A DNA stretch of 64,000 nt from Marinobacter arenosus (GCF_019264345.1 NZ_JAHVAO010000005.1:1-64000); one strand, 5' to 3'; counted from the stretch's first letter, positions 38,107 through 48,443 are shown. The notes: generated by a model not told the origin, from the sequence alone. Numbers and translations are program-made.

Positions 38107-38200
38107 GTCAGCTTGTGTCAGATTTTGTCACCTTTTGTGTACATCAGACGCTGGTCACAGTTTAACAGTTCACCCTGTATCACCCCGTTTCACCCCGTAC
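38107..38200. promoter_or_regulatory. Helically phased short repeats in the DUF1631-nadC promoter region
   Basis: Three 10-bp units with TTGTGTCA, TTTTGTCA and TTTTGTGT occupy about 38111-38140. A second set of three 10-bp units, CACCCTGTAT, CACCCCGTTT and CACCCCGTAC, occupies 38171-38200. TCA recurs at 10-bp steps in each set. One-turn phasing in a divergent promoter region suggests a protein-binding array on one DNA face. No known operator is recognised. Confidence 0.5.
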
Positions 38201-38229
38201 CGTTTGGCGAATCCGTGCCGGGCCTATAG

Positions 38230-39117
<888 letters not shown>

Positions 39118-39453
39118 TCAGTTTCCGGACAACAGCCGGTCGATTTCTTCCAGCTCACGGATCAGGCCGACACCGGATTCCGGCCGACTGCGAAAATGCT
39201 CTTCGGCCATCGGAGCGATCCCCGATACGGCCGGCAGAGGGTGGTCATTCTCGATGATCACCTTCATTCGCTCAACGAACACGAACTGAATCCACTGGGT
39301 GAATTCCAGCGTGTCGACGCAGAAAGGCTGGGTGCTTTGCATCGCCTCCGGCGGTGGCGGCTCCTCGTCCCACAGCCCGAGCTGGCGCAGCTCCATCTCG
39401 ATTCGGAGCAGACTGTCGGCAACCAGGCCGACCTGATCACTGGCATCACTCAT
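39118..39453 (-). CDS. YqcC family protein
   Basis: A 111-residue all-helical protein matching YqcC: VADSLLRIEMELRQLGLW, FCVDTLEFTQWIQFVFVERM and PLPAVSGIAPMAEEHF. In E. coli the relative lies beside truC; its function is unknown. It is directly downstream of the ParA gene by 11 bp, so the two are probably co-transcribed. Confidence 0.8.
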   Translation of the reverse strand: MSDASDQVGLVADSLLRIEMELRQLGLWDEEPPPPEAMQSTQPFCVDTLEFTQWIQFVFVERMKVIIENDHPLPAVSGIAPMAEEHFRSRPESGVGLIRELEEIDRLLSGN

Positions 39454-39464
39454 AACAACCCTTT

Positions 39465-40262
39465 TTAATCGGCCAGGGGCTCCAGCTCCACCGTCTCACC
39501 GTTCAGTACTCGGAACAGATCTTCGTACTGACGGGTCAGGGTGTGCTTGGGAGCCATGTGAATGAGCGGCTGCCGGCTCTGGTGCGATTCTTTCATCTTG
39601 ACGGAACTCGACAGCCGTACCGGCAGAACCGGCAGGCCCTCTTCCATCAATTCCCGGACCAGTTGCTTTGGCAGGCTGGCGCGCGGCTGAAACTGGTTGG
39701 CAACAATACCCTCGACCACCAGATCCTCGTTGTGGTCTTCCTGCAGGTCACGAATTTCATTCAGGATGTTGTACAGGGCCTGGCGGGAGAAATCATCGCA
39801 ATCAAAGGGGATCAGACACCGCTGGGCCGCAATCAGGGCGGAACGGGTGTAAAAGTTCAGTGCCGGAGCCGTGTCGATGTAGATCGCGTCGAAGGTCTCA
39901 CCGAGTTTCTTCAGGGCCTCACGCAATTTGTAGATCTTGTGCTTGGCCTCCAGCTTCCGCTCCAGAAAGTCCAGCTCCGGACTGGATGGCATCACAAAGA
40001 GGTTATCGAAGGGAGACGCATGTACGAATTCATCCGGACGGCGGTTGAAGACGGTAAAGGCCACCGTCTGCTCCAGCATGTCCGCGACCGTATCCCGGAG
40101 TTCGCCCGCAGGCTTGCCCAGAAGATAGTGGGTCGAATTGCCCTGGGGGTCCAGATCCACCACCAGCGTCCGCTTGCCTCGGGCCGCACTGATGGCCGCC
40201 AGGTTACACGTGATACTGGATTTGCCTACACCGCCCTTCTGATTGAATACAACCCGTCTCAT
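39465..40262 (-). CDS. Orphan ParA/MinD-family ATPase
   Basis: A 265-residue P-loop ATPase with the deviant Walker A KGGVGKSSITCNLA, which has the signature lysine, then VVDLDPQGNSTHYLL and YIDTAPALNFYTRSAL. There is no adjacent ParB gene or visible parS-like repeat, so it is unlikely to be the main chromosome-partition pair. Similar stand-alone ParA proteins position other cargo. Starts MRRVVFNQ, 11 bp from yqcC and 48 bp from hda. Confidence 0.85.
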   Translation of the reverse strand: MRRVVFNQKGGVGKSSITCNLAAISAARGKRTLVVDLDPQGNSTHYLLGKPAGELRDTVADMLEQTVAFTVFNRRPDEFVHASPFDNLFVMPSSPELDFLERKLEAKHKIYKLREALKKLGETFDAIYIDTAPALNFYTRSALIAAQRCLIPFDCDDFSRQALYNILNEIRDLQEDHNEDLVVEGIVANQFQPRASLPKQLVRELMEEGLPVLPVRLSSSVKMKESHQSRQPLIHMAPKHTLTRQYEDLFRVLNGETVELEPLAD

Positions 40263-40310
40263 GTCGTCTCTCCCTTGCGCACTTTCTAGTTTTTTAGGCC
40301 AACATTCCGT

Positions 40311-41009
40311 TTACCAGCCCATCACCGTCTTGACGAACGGAATGGTCAGTCGTCGCTGGGCCTGAAGCGAATTCTCATCCAGAGTGTCCAGAATTGCCAA
40401 TAAATCTCCCAATCGGCGCGGGGCCCGCCGCATAATGAACCCGGCAACGTCGTCTCCGATCACCAGGCCCCGCTGTTCCGCACGGGCCATCAGGATGCGA
40501 AGTCGATCGTCATCCCGATAGATACCGAGTTGAACGGTCAGGCCGTGTGTGAGTCGCGACACCAGGTCCGGGAGCCTGAACGAGGCCGCGGAGGGAACCT
40601 CTGAAAGGCTGACGACCAGCAGGCCACCACGGTCCTGAACCCGGTTATACAGGTGAAACACCGCTTCTTCCCAAGCTTCCTGGCCAGCAATGCGGTCGAG
40701 GTCATCAAGGCAGATGACGTCCGCACCCTCCAGCCCGCCCAGTGCCTCGGGGCCAAAGGGTTCCAGCTCGGCAATGCTGATGCACACGGCAGCCCGCCCC
40801 CTGCTCTCCGCATCGTGGCAGACGGCCTGGAGCAAATGACTCTTGCCGGTATCCGAATCTCCGGAAATCACCACAACCGGGATGCCGTCCGGCTGATCAC
40901 AGATAGCCTTGAGACGCGACGCCGCACTCGCGTTCCGGTCGCCGTGAAAGTTCCCGAAGCGGGCATCATCACGGAGCTTGATTCCAAGCGACAGCTGCGA
41001 TGCTTTCAC
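40311..41009 (-). CDS. hda: DnaA regulatory inactivator Hda
   Basis: A 232-residue AAA+ protein related to DnaA that, with the sliding clamp, turns DnaA-ATP to DnaA-ADP and prevents re-initiation. It opens VKASQLSLGIKLRDDARFGNF, including the clamp-binding QLSLGI. The nucleotide loop SGDSDTGKSHLLQAV and VICLDDLDRIAG follow. The GTG start at 41009 overlaps the upstream gene stop as GTGA and matches the 233-residue E. coli length; an upstream GTG at 41042 would add 11 residues. Confidence 0.93.
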   Translation of the reverse strand: MKASQLSLGIKLRDDARFGNFHGDRNASAASRLKAICDQPDGIPVVVISGDSDTGKSHLLQAVCHDAESRGRAAVCISIAELEPFGPEALGGLEGADVICLDDLDRIAGQEAWEEAVFHLYNRVQDRGGLLVVSLSEVPSAASFRLPDLVSRLTHGLTVQLGIYRDDDRLRILMARAEQRGLVIGDDVAGFIMRRAPRRLGDLLAILDTLDENSLQAQRRLTIPFVKTVMGW

Positions 41010-41566
41010 GACCGCCTGGCCCTCCACGCCCGCACACCCCACACCAGCACATAGTGCAAGCCACTGAAGACCGCCGACACCGCCACCAGCAAGATGCCGG
41101 CGTCCAGGACCCAGGGCTGCATGGGCAGGCCCGCCAGCAGCACAATGATGGCAAGAACCACTAGAATCTGGATGAAGGTGTTGAGCTTGCCCGGGATACT
41201 GGGCTGCATGTCAAAGCGTCCGATACCGTAATGATAAGCCAGAGCGCCGACCACGATCAGGAAATCGCGGCCGAGAACGAGAACGAAAAGCCACACCGGC
41301 AGCACGCCGGTCAACGTGAGCATCAGGTAAGCCGTCAACAGGAGGGCTTTATCGGCCAGGGGGTCGGCGATCGCGCCGAACCTGGACCGCCAGTTGAAAT
41401 GCCGGGCCAGGAAGCCATCAAACGCATCGGTGGCCGCCGCCACGACAAAAATCAGCAACGCGAGTCGATAGTTCTCGGACAGCAGTCCGCCCGCGAAGGG
41501 AGCAATCAGCAGGATGCGCAAAAACGTCAGGGCATTGGGAATCCAGCGCCAGCGTTCCAAACTCAC
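41006..41566 (-). CDS. PgsA-like CDP-alcohol phosphatidyltransferase
   Basis: A 186-residue membrane enzyme with the complete family motif D-x2-DG-x2-AR-x8-G-x3-D-x3-D, here DAFDGFLARHFNWRSRFGAIADPLADK split by its spacing. Multiple hydrophobic helices follow. It would transfer a phosphatidyl group from CDP-diacylglycerol to an alcohol. Whether it is the main phosphatidylglycerophosphate synthase is unclear, because that gene usually sits by uvrC. It overlaps hda by 4 bp. Confidence 0.88.
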   Translation of the reverse strand: MSLERWRWIPNALTFLRILLIAPFAGGLLSENYRLALLIFVVAAATDAFDGFLARHFNWRSRFGAIADPLADKALLLTAYLMLTLTGVLPVWLFVLVLGRDFLIVVGALAYHYGIGRFDMQPSIPGKLNTFIQILVVLAIIVLLAGLPMQPWVLDAGILLVAVSAVFSGLHYVLVWGVRAWRARRS

Positions 41567-41587
41567 AAGGCTCCCTCCGGTAGCGCC

Positions 41588-42964
41588 TTACTGTCCGTCA
41601 CCCTTCCCGATGACGGGCGTTGTTTCCCAACGATAATACAGCACCTGATACAGGGATTCGAACGCCTGCTCGGCCTCCTGCTCATCGACCGGCATTGGCT
41701 GATAGGAAAACATGGACTGATTCCCCTCCGCGGCTTCTGCCCCGGTAGCCGTGTCCGCCTCGGCCTCCGGAGCGACGTCAGCCCCGGGTGTAACGTCGGC
41801 CTCAGCGTCGGCCGACTCCGCAACCTCGGTGGCGGCCGGTCCCGGCACCACGTCCGCCCCGGAAGGCTCTGACGAGGTTACGTCCGGGCCACTCGGCTCC
41901 CCTTCCATCGCAACAAAACGGGGATCCAGGGCAATGTATTCCTTGAGCTGGTCCAGCTCACCGGAAAACGCCACACGGAGCGTCAACTGATCGCCCTTGA
42001 CCCGCGTCGCGCCAACGTTCACCACGGGCGTCAGCCCCTCGAGGACGTCGTTGATCTTGCCATAATCCTCAACGGATGAGACGCCGCGCAGGACAATATC
42101 CACCTGAGGGGACTCCCCGACTTCGCCGGCGGCAACGGCGTACCGGTTCGCGTAACGCTCGGCCCAGCGATTGACGACAGTCTGCGCCAGGGCTTCCGGA
42201 GTCGGTGCGGTCACCGATTCCTCCCCACCGTCCATGGACATACCCTCAAACACCCAGCCAGCCCGCCACTGACCGCCGGTCCGGTTGACCCGGACCAGCG
42301 CCATGACGTCGTGCTCAATATCACCGGAAACCGCATTGATTCGATTAACGAACTGCCCCCAGAGGTCGGAGAGCAATTCGCGATCGCCGCTGAACCTCGC
42401 GGGAGGCAACGCCACCGGCAGGCCCCGGTCCAGAGCGGCCTGATCGAACGCACGTTGCCAGGTCGACGACGTCTGCTGGCCGCCGGCGGCACCGGAATCC
42501 GGACTCTCGGTGATCAGAGACCGGGCACCCCGGTCCTCAACGGCCACCCAAGCCAGGGTCAGGGGGCGGTTTGCGCCCCACACCGGCGCATTAATGGACG
42601 CCAGGGCACGGTTGACACCAACCGCCCCGAACGCCATGCGAAGCCGGTTGTCGCCATTCTCACCACGCAGGTACTGATACGACAGCAACAGGGACTCGGC
42701 ATCCGCCAGCAAGGCTTCCACGCCCTCCTGATCCAACACATCCCGGGTTCCGGACACACGAACGAAGACTCTGGCGAGACCATCGGCATAGCCGACAGCA
42801 AGTTCGTTTGGGGATGACCCGGTTACGGGCACTTCAACCGAGTAGAGGCCGGACACGGTGACCGCGGAGGCGGGCACACAAAAGGCTGCGAGAATGAGCC
42901 CCAACATGAAAGCCCACGCGGCCGGTCCAGACTGGTACGCCGACTTAGGTCCTGATACTGACAT
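41588..42964 (-). CDS. DUF2066 exported protein
   Basis: A 458-residue secreted or periplasmic protein. The chosen start (MSVSGPKS) gives a signal peptide with hydrophobic core AWAFMLGLILAAFCVPASA. DUF2066 follows: LYSVEVPVTGSSPNEL, DGLARVFVRVSGTRDVLD, and QYLRGENGDNRLRMAFG. The last 80 residues are rich in Ala, Asp and Glu with repeated TGADV/GADV-like runs. ATG at 42985 is an alternative. Function unknown. It is the start of the run DUF2066-pgsA-like-hda, divergent from purMN, an order also found in Pseudomonas. Confidence 0.82.
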   Translation of the reverse strand: MSVSGPKSAYQSGPAAWAFMLGLILAAFCVPASAVTVSGLYSVEVPVTGSSPNELAVGYADGLARVFVRVSGTRDVLDQEGVEALLADAESLLLSYQYLRGENGDNRLRMAFGAVGVNRALASINAPVWGANRPLTLAWVAVEDRGARSLITESPDSGAAGGQQTSSTWQRAFDQAALDRGLPVALPPARFSGDRELLSDLWGQFVNRINAVSGDIEHDVMALVRVNRTGGQWRAGWVFEGMSMDGGEESVTAPTPEALAQTVVNRWAERYANRYAVAAGEVGESPQVDIVLRGVSSVEDYGKINDVLEGLTPVVNVGATRVKGDQLTLRVAFSGELDQLKEYIALDPRFVAMEGEPSGPDVTSSEPSGADVVPGPAATEVAESADAEADVTPGADVAPEAEADTATGAEAAEGNQSMFSYQPMPVDEQEAEQAFESLYQVLYYRWETTPVIGKGDGQ

Positions 42965-43176
42965 GAAACACCCTGCAGTTCGCATGAATGGCGCATAGGA
43001 TACACCATGGCCCAGGACGTGAGTAGCAGGCCAGGGTTTCAGAAAAGCAATATTGGCAATACGTTGACCACTTAGCGTTCCGGCCGGCACGCGGTAGGGG
43101 GAATTACATTTGGAGCGCCACACCGCACCTGTTAAAATCCGCCGCCTGACCCACTGGCCAACGGTTAAAGTACCCC

Positions 43177-44241
43177 ATGAGCGAACAGAAGCCCTCCCTG
43201 ACCTACCGTGATGCCGGCGTTGATATCGACGCAGGCAATGAACTCGTCAATCGCATCAAGCAGACGGCCGCGCGCACCAAGCGCCCGGAAGTCCTTGGCG
43301 GATTGGGCGGGTTTGGCGCCATGGTTTCAATTCCGGCCGGATACAATGAGCCAGTCCTGGTTTCCGGAACGGATGGCGTTGGCACCAAGCTGCGTTTGGC
43401 GATGCAACTGCAGAAACACGACAGCATTGGCATTGACCTGGTGGCCATGTGTGTAAACGATCTTGTGGTGGGCGGCGCCGAACCGCTTTTCTTCCTGGAT
43501 TACTACGCGACCGGCAAGCTCAACGTGGATGTGGCCGCCCAGGTGGTGTCCGGCATTGGCGAGGGCTGCGAGCAGTCCGGTTGCGCCCTGGTTGGCGGCG
43601 AAACGGCAGAGATGCCGGGCATGTATGAAGGCGACGACTACGATCTCGCCGGTTTCTGTGTCGGCGTTGCCGAGCGCAGCGAAATCATTGACGGCAGCCG
43701 GGTCCAGGCTGGCGACGTTCTGTTGGCGCTGGGCTCATCCGGCCCACACTCCAATGGTTACTCCCTGATTCGTAAAATCCTGGAAGTAAGCAATGCCAAT
43801 CTGGATCAGGCCCTGGACGGCACCACCCTGGGCGACGCCCTGATGGCTCCGACTCGCATCTACGTCAAGAACCTTCTGCAGCTGATCCGGGAAGTGGATG
43901 TCCGGGCTCTGTCCCATATCACCGGCGGCGGCCTCCCCGAGAACATTCCCCGGGTGCTTCCGGATGGCAGCGTAGCGGCTATCGACACCGCCAGCTGGAC
44001 CCTGCCCCCGGTCTTCCAGTGGCTGAAGGACGCCGGCGGCGTTGCCACCGAGGAAATGTACCGAACCTTCAACTGCGGCATTGGCATGATTGTCTGCGTG
44101 CCGTCCAACCAGAAAGACCTCGCACTCGATACCCTGAAAGCGCTAGGAGAACACGCCTGGCAGGTGGGCGTGATCGAAGCAGCGGACTCCGCGGACGCCG
44201 CCCCCGTGGTTCGCTACGCACCAGGGCTGCTCTCGGCATGA
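43177..44241 (+). CDS. purM: Phosphoribosylformylglycinamidine cyclo-ligase
   Basis: A 354-residue enzyme of purine synthesis (AIR synthetase). Motifs: [56 protein letters not shown] split by the family pattern, [26 protein letters not shown] and [13 protein letters not shown]. Length is normal. The stop overlaps the purN start as ATGA. Confidence 0.97.
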   Translation: MSEQKPSLTYRDAGVDIDAGNELVNRIKQTAARTKRPEVLGGLGGFGAMVSIPAGYNEPVLVSGTDGVGTKLRLAMQLQKHDSIGIDLVAMCVNDLVVGGAEPLFFLDYYATGKLNVDVAAQVVSGIGEGCEQSGCALVGGETAEMPGMYEGDDYDLAGFCVGVAERSEIIDGSRVQAGDVLLALGSSGPHSNGYSLIRKILEVSNANLDQALDGTTLGDALMAPTRIYVKNLLQLIREVDVRALSHITGGGLPENIPRVLPDGSVAAIDTASWTLPPVFQWLKDAGGVATEEMYRTFNCGIGMIVCVPSNQKDLALDTLKALGEHAWQVGVIEAADSADAAPVVRYAPGLLSA

Positions 44242-44900
44242 AGGCAGATCAGGCTCCCATGCCCCGAATCCTGATCCTGGCTTCCGGCAGCGGCACCAAC
44301 GTCCAGGCGCTGATGGAGGCCAGCCGGGAGCGGGATTTTCCCGGTCAGATCTGCGCCGTTGGCAGCAACCGCCCGAACGCCTTTGCACTGGAACGCGCCG
44401 CTCAGGCCCACATCGAGACGTTCGTGGTCGATCACAAGAAGTACGACTCACGGGAAGCCTTCGATGGGGCCCTGATGGCTGAAATCCGGCGGCACAATCC
44501 GGATCTGATCGTACTGGCCGGATTCATGCGCATTCTGACCACGGATTTTGTTCGGGCTTTCCGAGGCCAGTTGCTGAATATTCATCCGTCACTGCTGCCC
44601 AAATACACCGGCCTGAACACCCATCAACGGGTGCTGGACGCCGGAGACACCCAACACGGCGTGTCGGTCCACTTTGTCACCGAGGAACTGGATGGCGGAC
44701 CGGTCATCGCACAGGCCGAAGTGAGCGTCGCCCCCGATGACACCGCGGAGACGCTGGCAGAGCGGGTGCAGGCGAAAGAACACATTCTCTACCCGATTGT
44801 GGTTCGCTGGTTCTGCGAGGGCCGAATCCAGCTCGGAAGCGATTACGTGCTGTTCGACGGAGAGCTTCTGACCACCCCGATGCGGCTTCCTGATAACTGA
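44238..44900 (+). CDS. purN: Phosphoribosylglycinamide formyltransferase
   Basis: A 220-residue folate-dependent enzyme of purine synthesis. The substrate loop [13 protein letters not shown], the catalytic Asn-His in [18 protein letters not shown], and the catalytic Asp in [11 protein letters not shown] are all present. The ATG at 44238 overlaps the purM stop; an ATG at 44259 (MPRILIL) would also give the full domain. Confidence 0.96.
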   Translation: MKADQAPMPRILILASGSGTNVQALMEASRERDFPGQICAVGSNRPNAFALERAAQAHIETFVVDHKKYDSREAFDGALMAEIRRHNPDLIVLAGFMRILTTDFVRAFRGQLLNIHPSLLPKYTGLNTHQRVLDAGDTQHGVSVHFVTEELDGGPVIAQAEVSVAPDDTAETLAERVQAKEHILYPIVVRWFCEGRIQLGSDYVLFDGELLTTPMRLPDN

Positions 44901-44934
44901 GTCCCACCCTGAACGGATTGTCATCTCCCCACCG

Positions 44935-44984
44935 CTGGTAACCCGCTAAACTGTCGCCATTAGAGACGGCTTTTGGGTTACCAG
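44935..44984. promoter_or_regulatory. 10-bp inverted repeat at the DUF3108 start
   Basis: CTGGTAACCC (44935-44944) and GGGTTACCAG (44975-44984) are perfect complements. The right arm ends 2 bp before the ATG and covers the ribosome-site position. TAAACT (44947-44952) between the arms could be a -10 box. The pair may be an operator straddling the promoter or a translation-blocking hairpin. Confidence 0.5.
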
Positions 44985-44986
44985 TT

Positions 44987-45730
44987 ATGCATCTGATTCG
45001 ACGGACCGCAAAGATACTGCCTGCCGTGGCAGCAACACTGCTGCTCCAGGCATTACTGAACATTCCCGCCCATGCAGAGGAGCCCGGCTCCACCCTTACC
45101 CCTTACCAGGCCACTTACACCGCCTCGATGAACAAGGGCGTGTCCCTCAACGGCACCGCAAAGCGCACCCTCAGCGACCAGGGAAATGGCGTCTGGCTCT
45201 ACCGCACCGACGTCGACTCCTTCATTGCCGATATTGACGAATCGCTGATACTGAAATGGGAAGACAACCGGGTCATCCCGTTGCGCTATCGGTATCGTCT
45301 GTCCGGCTTCCTGATCAAGGACCGGGAACAATCGATTGATTTTGACTGGGACGCGGGGATTGCCACCGGCAAATACCGTGGCAAGGCGTTTGAACTGGAG
45401 CTGTCGGAAGGCGTGCTGGACCCGCTGGGCTTCCAGCTTCAACTGAGCCAGGACATCAAGTCCGGCAAGCGTGACCTGACGTACCAGGTCATTGATGGCG
45501 GTGATTACGACCACGACCGTTTCGCGGTTCTTGACCGGGAACCATTGGAAACCTCCCGCGGCCCCATCCCGACCCTGAAAGCAGAGAAAGTGCGGGATGA
45601 GTCATCAAAGCGTGAGACGCTGATGTGGTTTGCGCCTGATGAAGACTTTCTGCTGGTCCGCCTTCTTCAGGTTGAACCTGACGGCAGTAGCTACGAGCTG
45701 AAGTTGCACCGGGCCGACCTCGGCAGCTAG
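44987..45730 (+). CDS. DUF3108 periplasmic protein
   Basis: A 247-residue exported protein. A signal peptide (about 1-30, KILPAVAATLLLQALLNIPAHA) precedes a DUF3108 beta-rich domain: LTPYQATYTASMNKGVSLNG, LIKDREQSIDFDWD and LDPLGFQLQLSQD. Function unknown; members are often beside purMN. No clear ribosome site is seen apart from the inverted repeat. Its stop overlaps that of avtA in a shared CTAG. Confidence 0.85.
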   Translation: MHLIRRTAKILPAVAATLLLQALLNIPAHAEEPGSTLTPYQATYTASMNKGVSLNGTAKRTLSDQGNGVWLYRTDVDSFIADIDESLILKWEDNRVIPLRYRYRLSGFLIKDREQSIDFDWDAGIATGKYRGKAFELELSEGVLDPLGFQLQLSQDIKSGKRDLTYQVIDGGDYDHDRFAVLDREPLETSRGPIPTLKAEKVRDESSKRETLMWFAPDEDFLLVRLLQVEPDGSSYELKLHRADLGS

Positions 45731-47004
45731 GCCCCGCCACTGGCCTCGGCCCAGACCGCCTTGACTTCATCTGCAATGATCCGAAGGCCCTCGGCAACGC
45801 GGGCATCGTCCTGAGAATAGGTCACCCTGAGGCACTCATGGCGATGCTTCCAGTTATCGTCCGGCAGGCCCGGGAAGAAATAGTGACCGGACACCACCAG
45901 CACGCCGCGCGCTTTCAGGCGCTGGTATAACTCCAGACTGGTGATGGGTAGGTCCGGGAACCACAACCACAGGAACATGGCCCCTTCGGGCTTGTGAATG
46001 TACCAGCGGCACGTATCTTCGCCCATGGCCTGGCGAAAGGTCGCAACGGCCTTTTCCATTTTTGCCTTGTAGAACGGACATACCACGTCCCGACTCAGGG
46101 ACAGAATCTCACCGGACCGGACCAGTGGATCTGCCAGCATCGCGCCAAAGCTGCCGGTCGCCAGGTTCATGATGGCGTTGACGCCGGACAGCGCCTTGAT
46201 AACTGGCTTGGCCGCAATCACGATCCCGGTTCTTGCCGCCGGCAACCCGAGCTTGGAGAGGCTCAGGCACAGGATGATCTGGTCGTTCCAGGTCGGCTTG
46301 GCATCAACAAACAACAGACTTGGGAACGGCGTGCCGTAAGCCCCATCCACGATCAACGGCACATCGTGCTCACGGGCCAATGCTTCGAGCCTGGCCAGCT
46401 CATCGTCGGTGACGACATTGCCGGTGGGATTGGTGGGCCGGGAAACACAGATCGCGCCGGTTTCCCCGGTGACTTCGACCGCATCGAAGTCGACACGGTA
46501 CTTGAATTCGTGGGCATCGGTGAACGAGATGTCGGGCTGAACCGCGTGAAACAGACCGGGCTCAATGCCGGCGTCCGCGTAACCAATGTACTCGGGGGCC
46601 AAGGGCAACAGGATGTGCTTGTGCTGGCCATTACCGTAATCGCCGCCAAACATGTTGAACAGCATGAAGAAGGCGGCCTGGCTGCCGTTGGTGAGCGCAA
46701 TATTCTCGGGCTCAAGGCCCCAGCCGTACTCGCGATTCAGAAGTTCCGCGAGCGCGCCAATGAACTGCTTCTCACCCTGGGGCGGATCATAGATGCCCAC
46801 CAACCGCCGGACATCGCCCTCGCTTTGACTCATATCCGCCAGAATTTCCTGGACCCGCTGCTGGATTTCAGGAATGTGACCGGGATTCCCACCGCCCATC
46901 ATGATCATGTCATCGCCGGACGCCATGGCATTGCCCAGATCGTCCATCAGCGAGGTTATACCGGCATCGGCTGTAAACTTGCGACCAAATGCAGAGAGTT
47001 TCAT
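45727..47004 (-). CDS. avtA: Valine-pyruvate aminotransferase
   Basis: A 425-residue fold-type I PLP enzyme that exchanges amino groups between valine and pyruvate, making alanine. It begins MKLSAFGRKFTADAGITSLM. PLP lysine is in LCLSLSKLGLPAARTG, with the substrate-binding segment SRPTNPTGNVVTDDEL and the end RVTYSQDD. The start is set by homology; upstream in-frame residues are unlike the family. It is convergent with the DUF3108 gene. Confidence 0.92.
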   Translation of the reverse strand: MKLSAFGRKFTADAGITSLMDDLGNAMASGDDMIMMGGGNPGHIPEIQQRVQEILADMSQSEGDVRRLVGIYDPPQGEKQFIGALAELLNREYGWGLEPENIALTNGSQAAFFMLFNMFGGDYGNGQHKHILLPLAPEYIGYADAGIEPGLFHAVQPDISFTDAHEFKYRVDFDAVEVTGETGAICVSRPTNPTGNVVTDDELARLEALAREHDVPLIVDGAYGTPFPSLLFVDAKPTWNDQIILCLSLSKLGLPAARTGIVIAAKPVIKALSGVNAIMNLATGSFGAMLADPLVRSGEILSLSRDVVCPFYKAKMEKAVATFRQAMGEDTCRWYIHKPEGAMFLWLWFPDLPITSLELYQRLKARGVLVVSGHYFFPGLPDDNWKHRHECLRVTYSQDDARVAEGLRIIADEVKAVWAEASGGA

Positions 47005-47083
47005 GGCGTTAAATCCGTCGTGCACACCCGGTGAATAAAAAATCAGCACCAGGGACAGTGTAGCCGGTCCCCGATGGCGGAGC

Positions 47084-47683
47084 TTACTCGGCCAGCGAAA
47101 TCCCCAGGTTACTGACGCCGTCGTTGGCAGCATCGTCCCGCAGCTTCTCGATGAACTGCTCTGTGGGGGTACGCTGGCGCTTCAGCGCCAACACGATGTC
47201 GCGCTGGAAGGCCTTGTCTTCTTTCATCAGGGGATGCTGGTCAAGCAGGCGCACCAGTTCATCCTCGTCGAGCTCGTCGCCCTCGGACAGCTCGACAAAA
47301 TTCATGACGGTGCCCGTGGCCATTTGCGACGCCTCTGTCGCCCGGTGTTTCGCCGGGTTCAGGCGGTTGAGCAGGGCCTGCTCGAGCAACTGGCAGAAAT
47401 CGAACGCCGGATACACGCCGTAGGCATCGTAGGCGTCCACGTCCGGGGACAGTGTTTCGAGCTTGGCCAGCAATTGGGGAATGGCGGATTCGGCCGCATC
47501 CTTCTGCAGCATGTCCCAGGCCAGGTCCAGCAGTTGCTGCATCTTGGCGCCGGTCTTCAGGCCCACCGCATCGGCAAACAGCGCATAATTCGGAAAGGAG
47601 CGCTCGGCGAGCGCCAGCAGGAAGGCGCATTCGCGCCATCCCTGCAGTTGGGAAACGGCTTTCAGGAACTGGTTGGCGTTCAT
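47084..47683 (-). CDS. YjaG family protein (DUF416)
   Basis: A 199-residue helical protein matching Yja[32 protein letters not shown], then [11 protein letters not shown]. The start at MNANQFLK overlaps the dcd stop as ATGA, so it is translated together with dcd. Function unknown in E. coli as well. Confidence 0.83.
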   Translation of the reverse strand: MNANQFLKAVSQLQGWRECAFLLALAERSFPNYALFADAVGLKTGAKMQQLLDLAWDMLQKDAAESAIPQLLAKLETLSPDVDAYDAYGVYPAFDFCQLLEQALLNRLNPAKHRATEASQMATGTVMNFVELSEGDELDEDELVRLLDQHPLMKEDKAFQRDIVLALKRQRTPTEQFIEKLRDDAANDGVSNLGISLAE

Positions 47684-48246
47684 GTCCGCGGCAGGGTCAC
47701 GCCAGTCTGACCCAGGTACTTGCCGCCACGATCCTTGTAACTGGTCTCGCAGATCTCGTCGGATTCGAAGAACAGCATCTGCGCAACACCTTCGTTGGCG
47801 TAGATTTTCGCCGGCAGGTTGGTAGTGTTGGAAAATTCCAGGGTGACCTGTCCTTCCCACTCGGGCTCAAGGGGCGTCACGTTGACGATGATGCCGCAAC
47901 GGGCATAGGTGGACTTTCCAAGGCAGATGGTGAGCACGCTGCGGGGAATGCGGAAGTATTCCACGGTGCGAGCCAGAGCAAAGGAGTTCGGCGGGATGAT
48001 GCAGACGTCGCCGGTATAGTTCACAAAGCTGTTTTCATCAAAATTCTTCGGGTCGACCGTCGCGGAGTGGACGTTGGTGAAGATTTTGAACTCGTTGCTG
48101 CAGCGCACGTCATAGCCGTAGCTCGAGGTGCCGTAGGAGATAACCCGGCCTTTTTCGGATTCACGAACCTGCCCGCTTTCGAACGGTTCGATCATGCCGT
48201 GCTGCTCGGACATCCGGCGAATCCACTTATCGGATTTGATGCTCAT
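47680..48246 (-). CDS. dcd: dCTP deaminase
   Basis: A 188-residue enzyme that deaminates dCTP to dUTP, feeding dTMP synthesis. It begins [59 protein letters not shown] (family segment), and [10 protein letters not shown] follow. The catalytic Glu lies in PLEPEWEG. The 3' end is [14 protein letters not shown]. It overlaps the YjaG-family gene by 4 bp. Confidence 0.96.
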   Translation of the reverse strand: MSIKSDKWIRRMSEQHGMIEPFESGQVRESEKGRVISYGTSSYGYDVRCSNEFKIFTNVHSATVDPKNFDENSFVNYTGDVCIIPPNSFALARTVEYFRIPRSVLTICLGKSTYARCGIIVNVTPLEPEWEGQVTLEFSNTTNLPAKIYANEGVAQMLFFESDEICETSYKDRGGKYLGQTGVTLPRT

Positions 48247-48349
48247 GGGTGAAGTCTCGTTTCCACTGGAAAAATTGAGGCGTAGTTTACCTGTTCGGCG
48301 GGGGTCTGTCGAAGTCCCGCAGGCTCACTTTAGCGGGGGGCTGCGACCA

Positions 48350-48443
48350 CAGGAAACACGTGCCAAAAACCGCTACGAGCACATCCATGTGCGCTTGTCT
48401 CCGGCCATCCCTGGCCTACGACATTTTTGGCAAGTGTTTCCTG
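48350..48443 (-). repeat. Intergenic inverted-repeat element, copy 2 (20-bp arms, 54-bp conserved core)
   Basis: Arms at 48350-48369 and 48424-48443 are complementary at 19 of 20 positions. They enclose a 54-bp core (48370-48423) that matches the core at 10780-10833 at 50 of 54 positions in the reverse direction. On the apbC sense strand the core has GGCCA-GGGA-TGGCC and GCACA-TGGA-TGTGC hairpins, each with GGA in the loop. The arms share no sequence with those of the other copy. It lies in the 241-bp gap downstream of apbC and upstream of dcd. No T-run follows. Confidence 0.9.
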
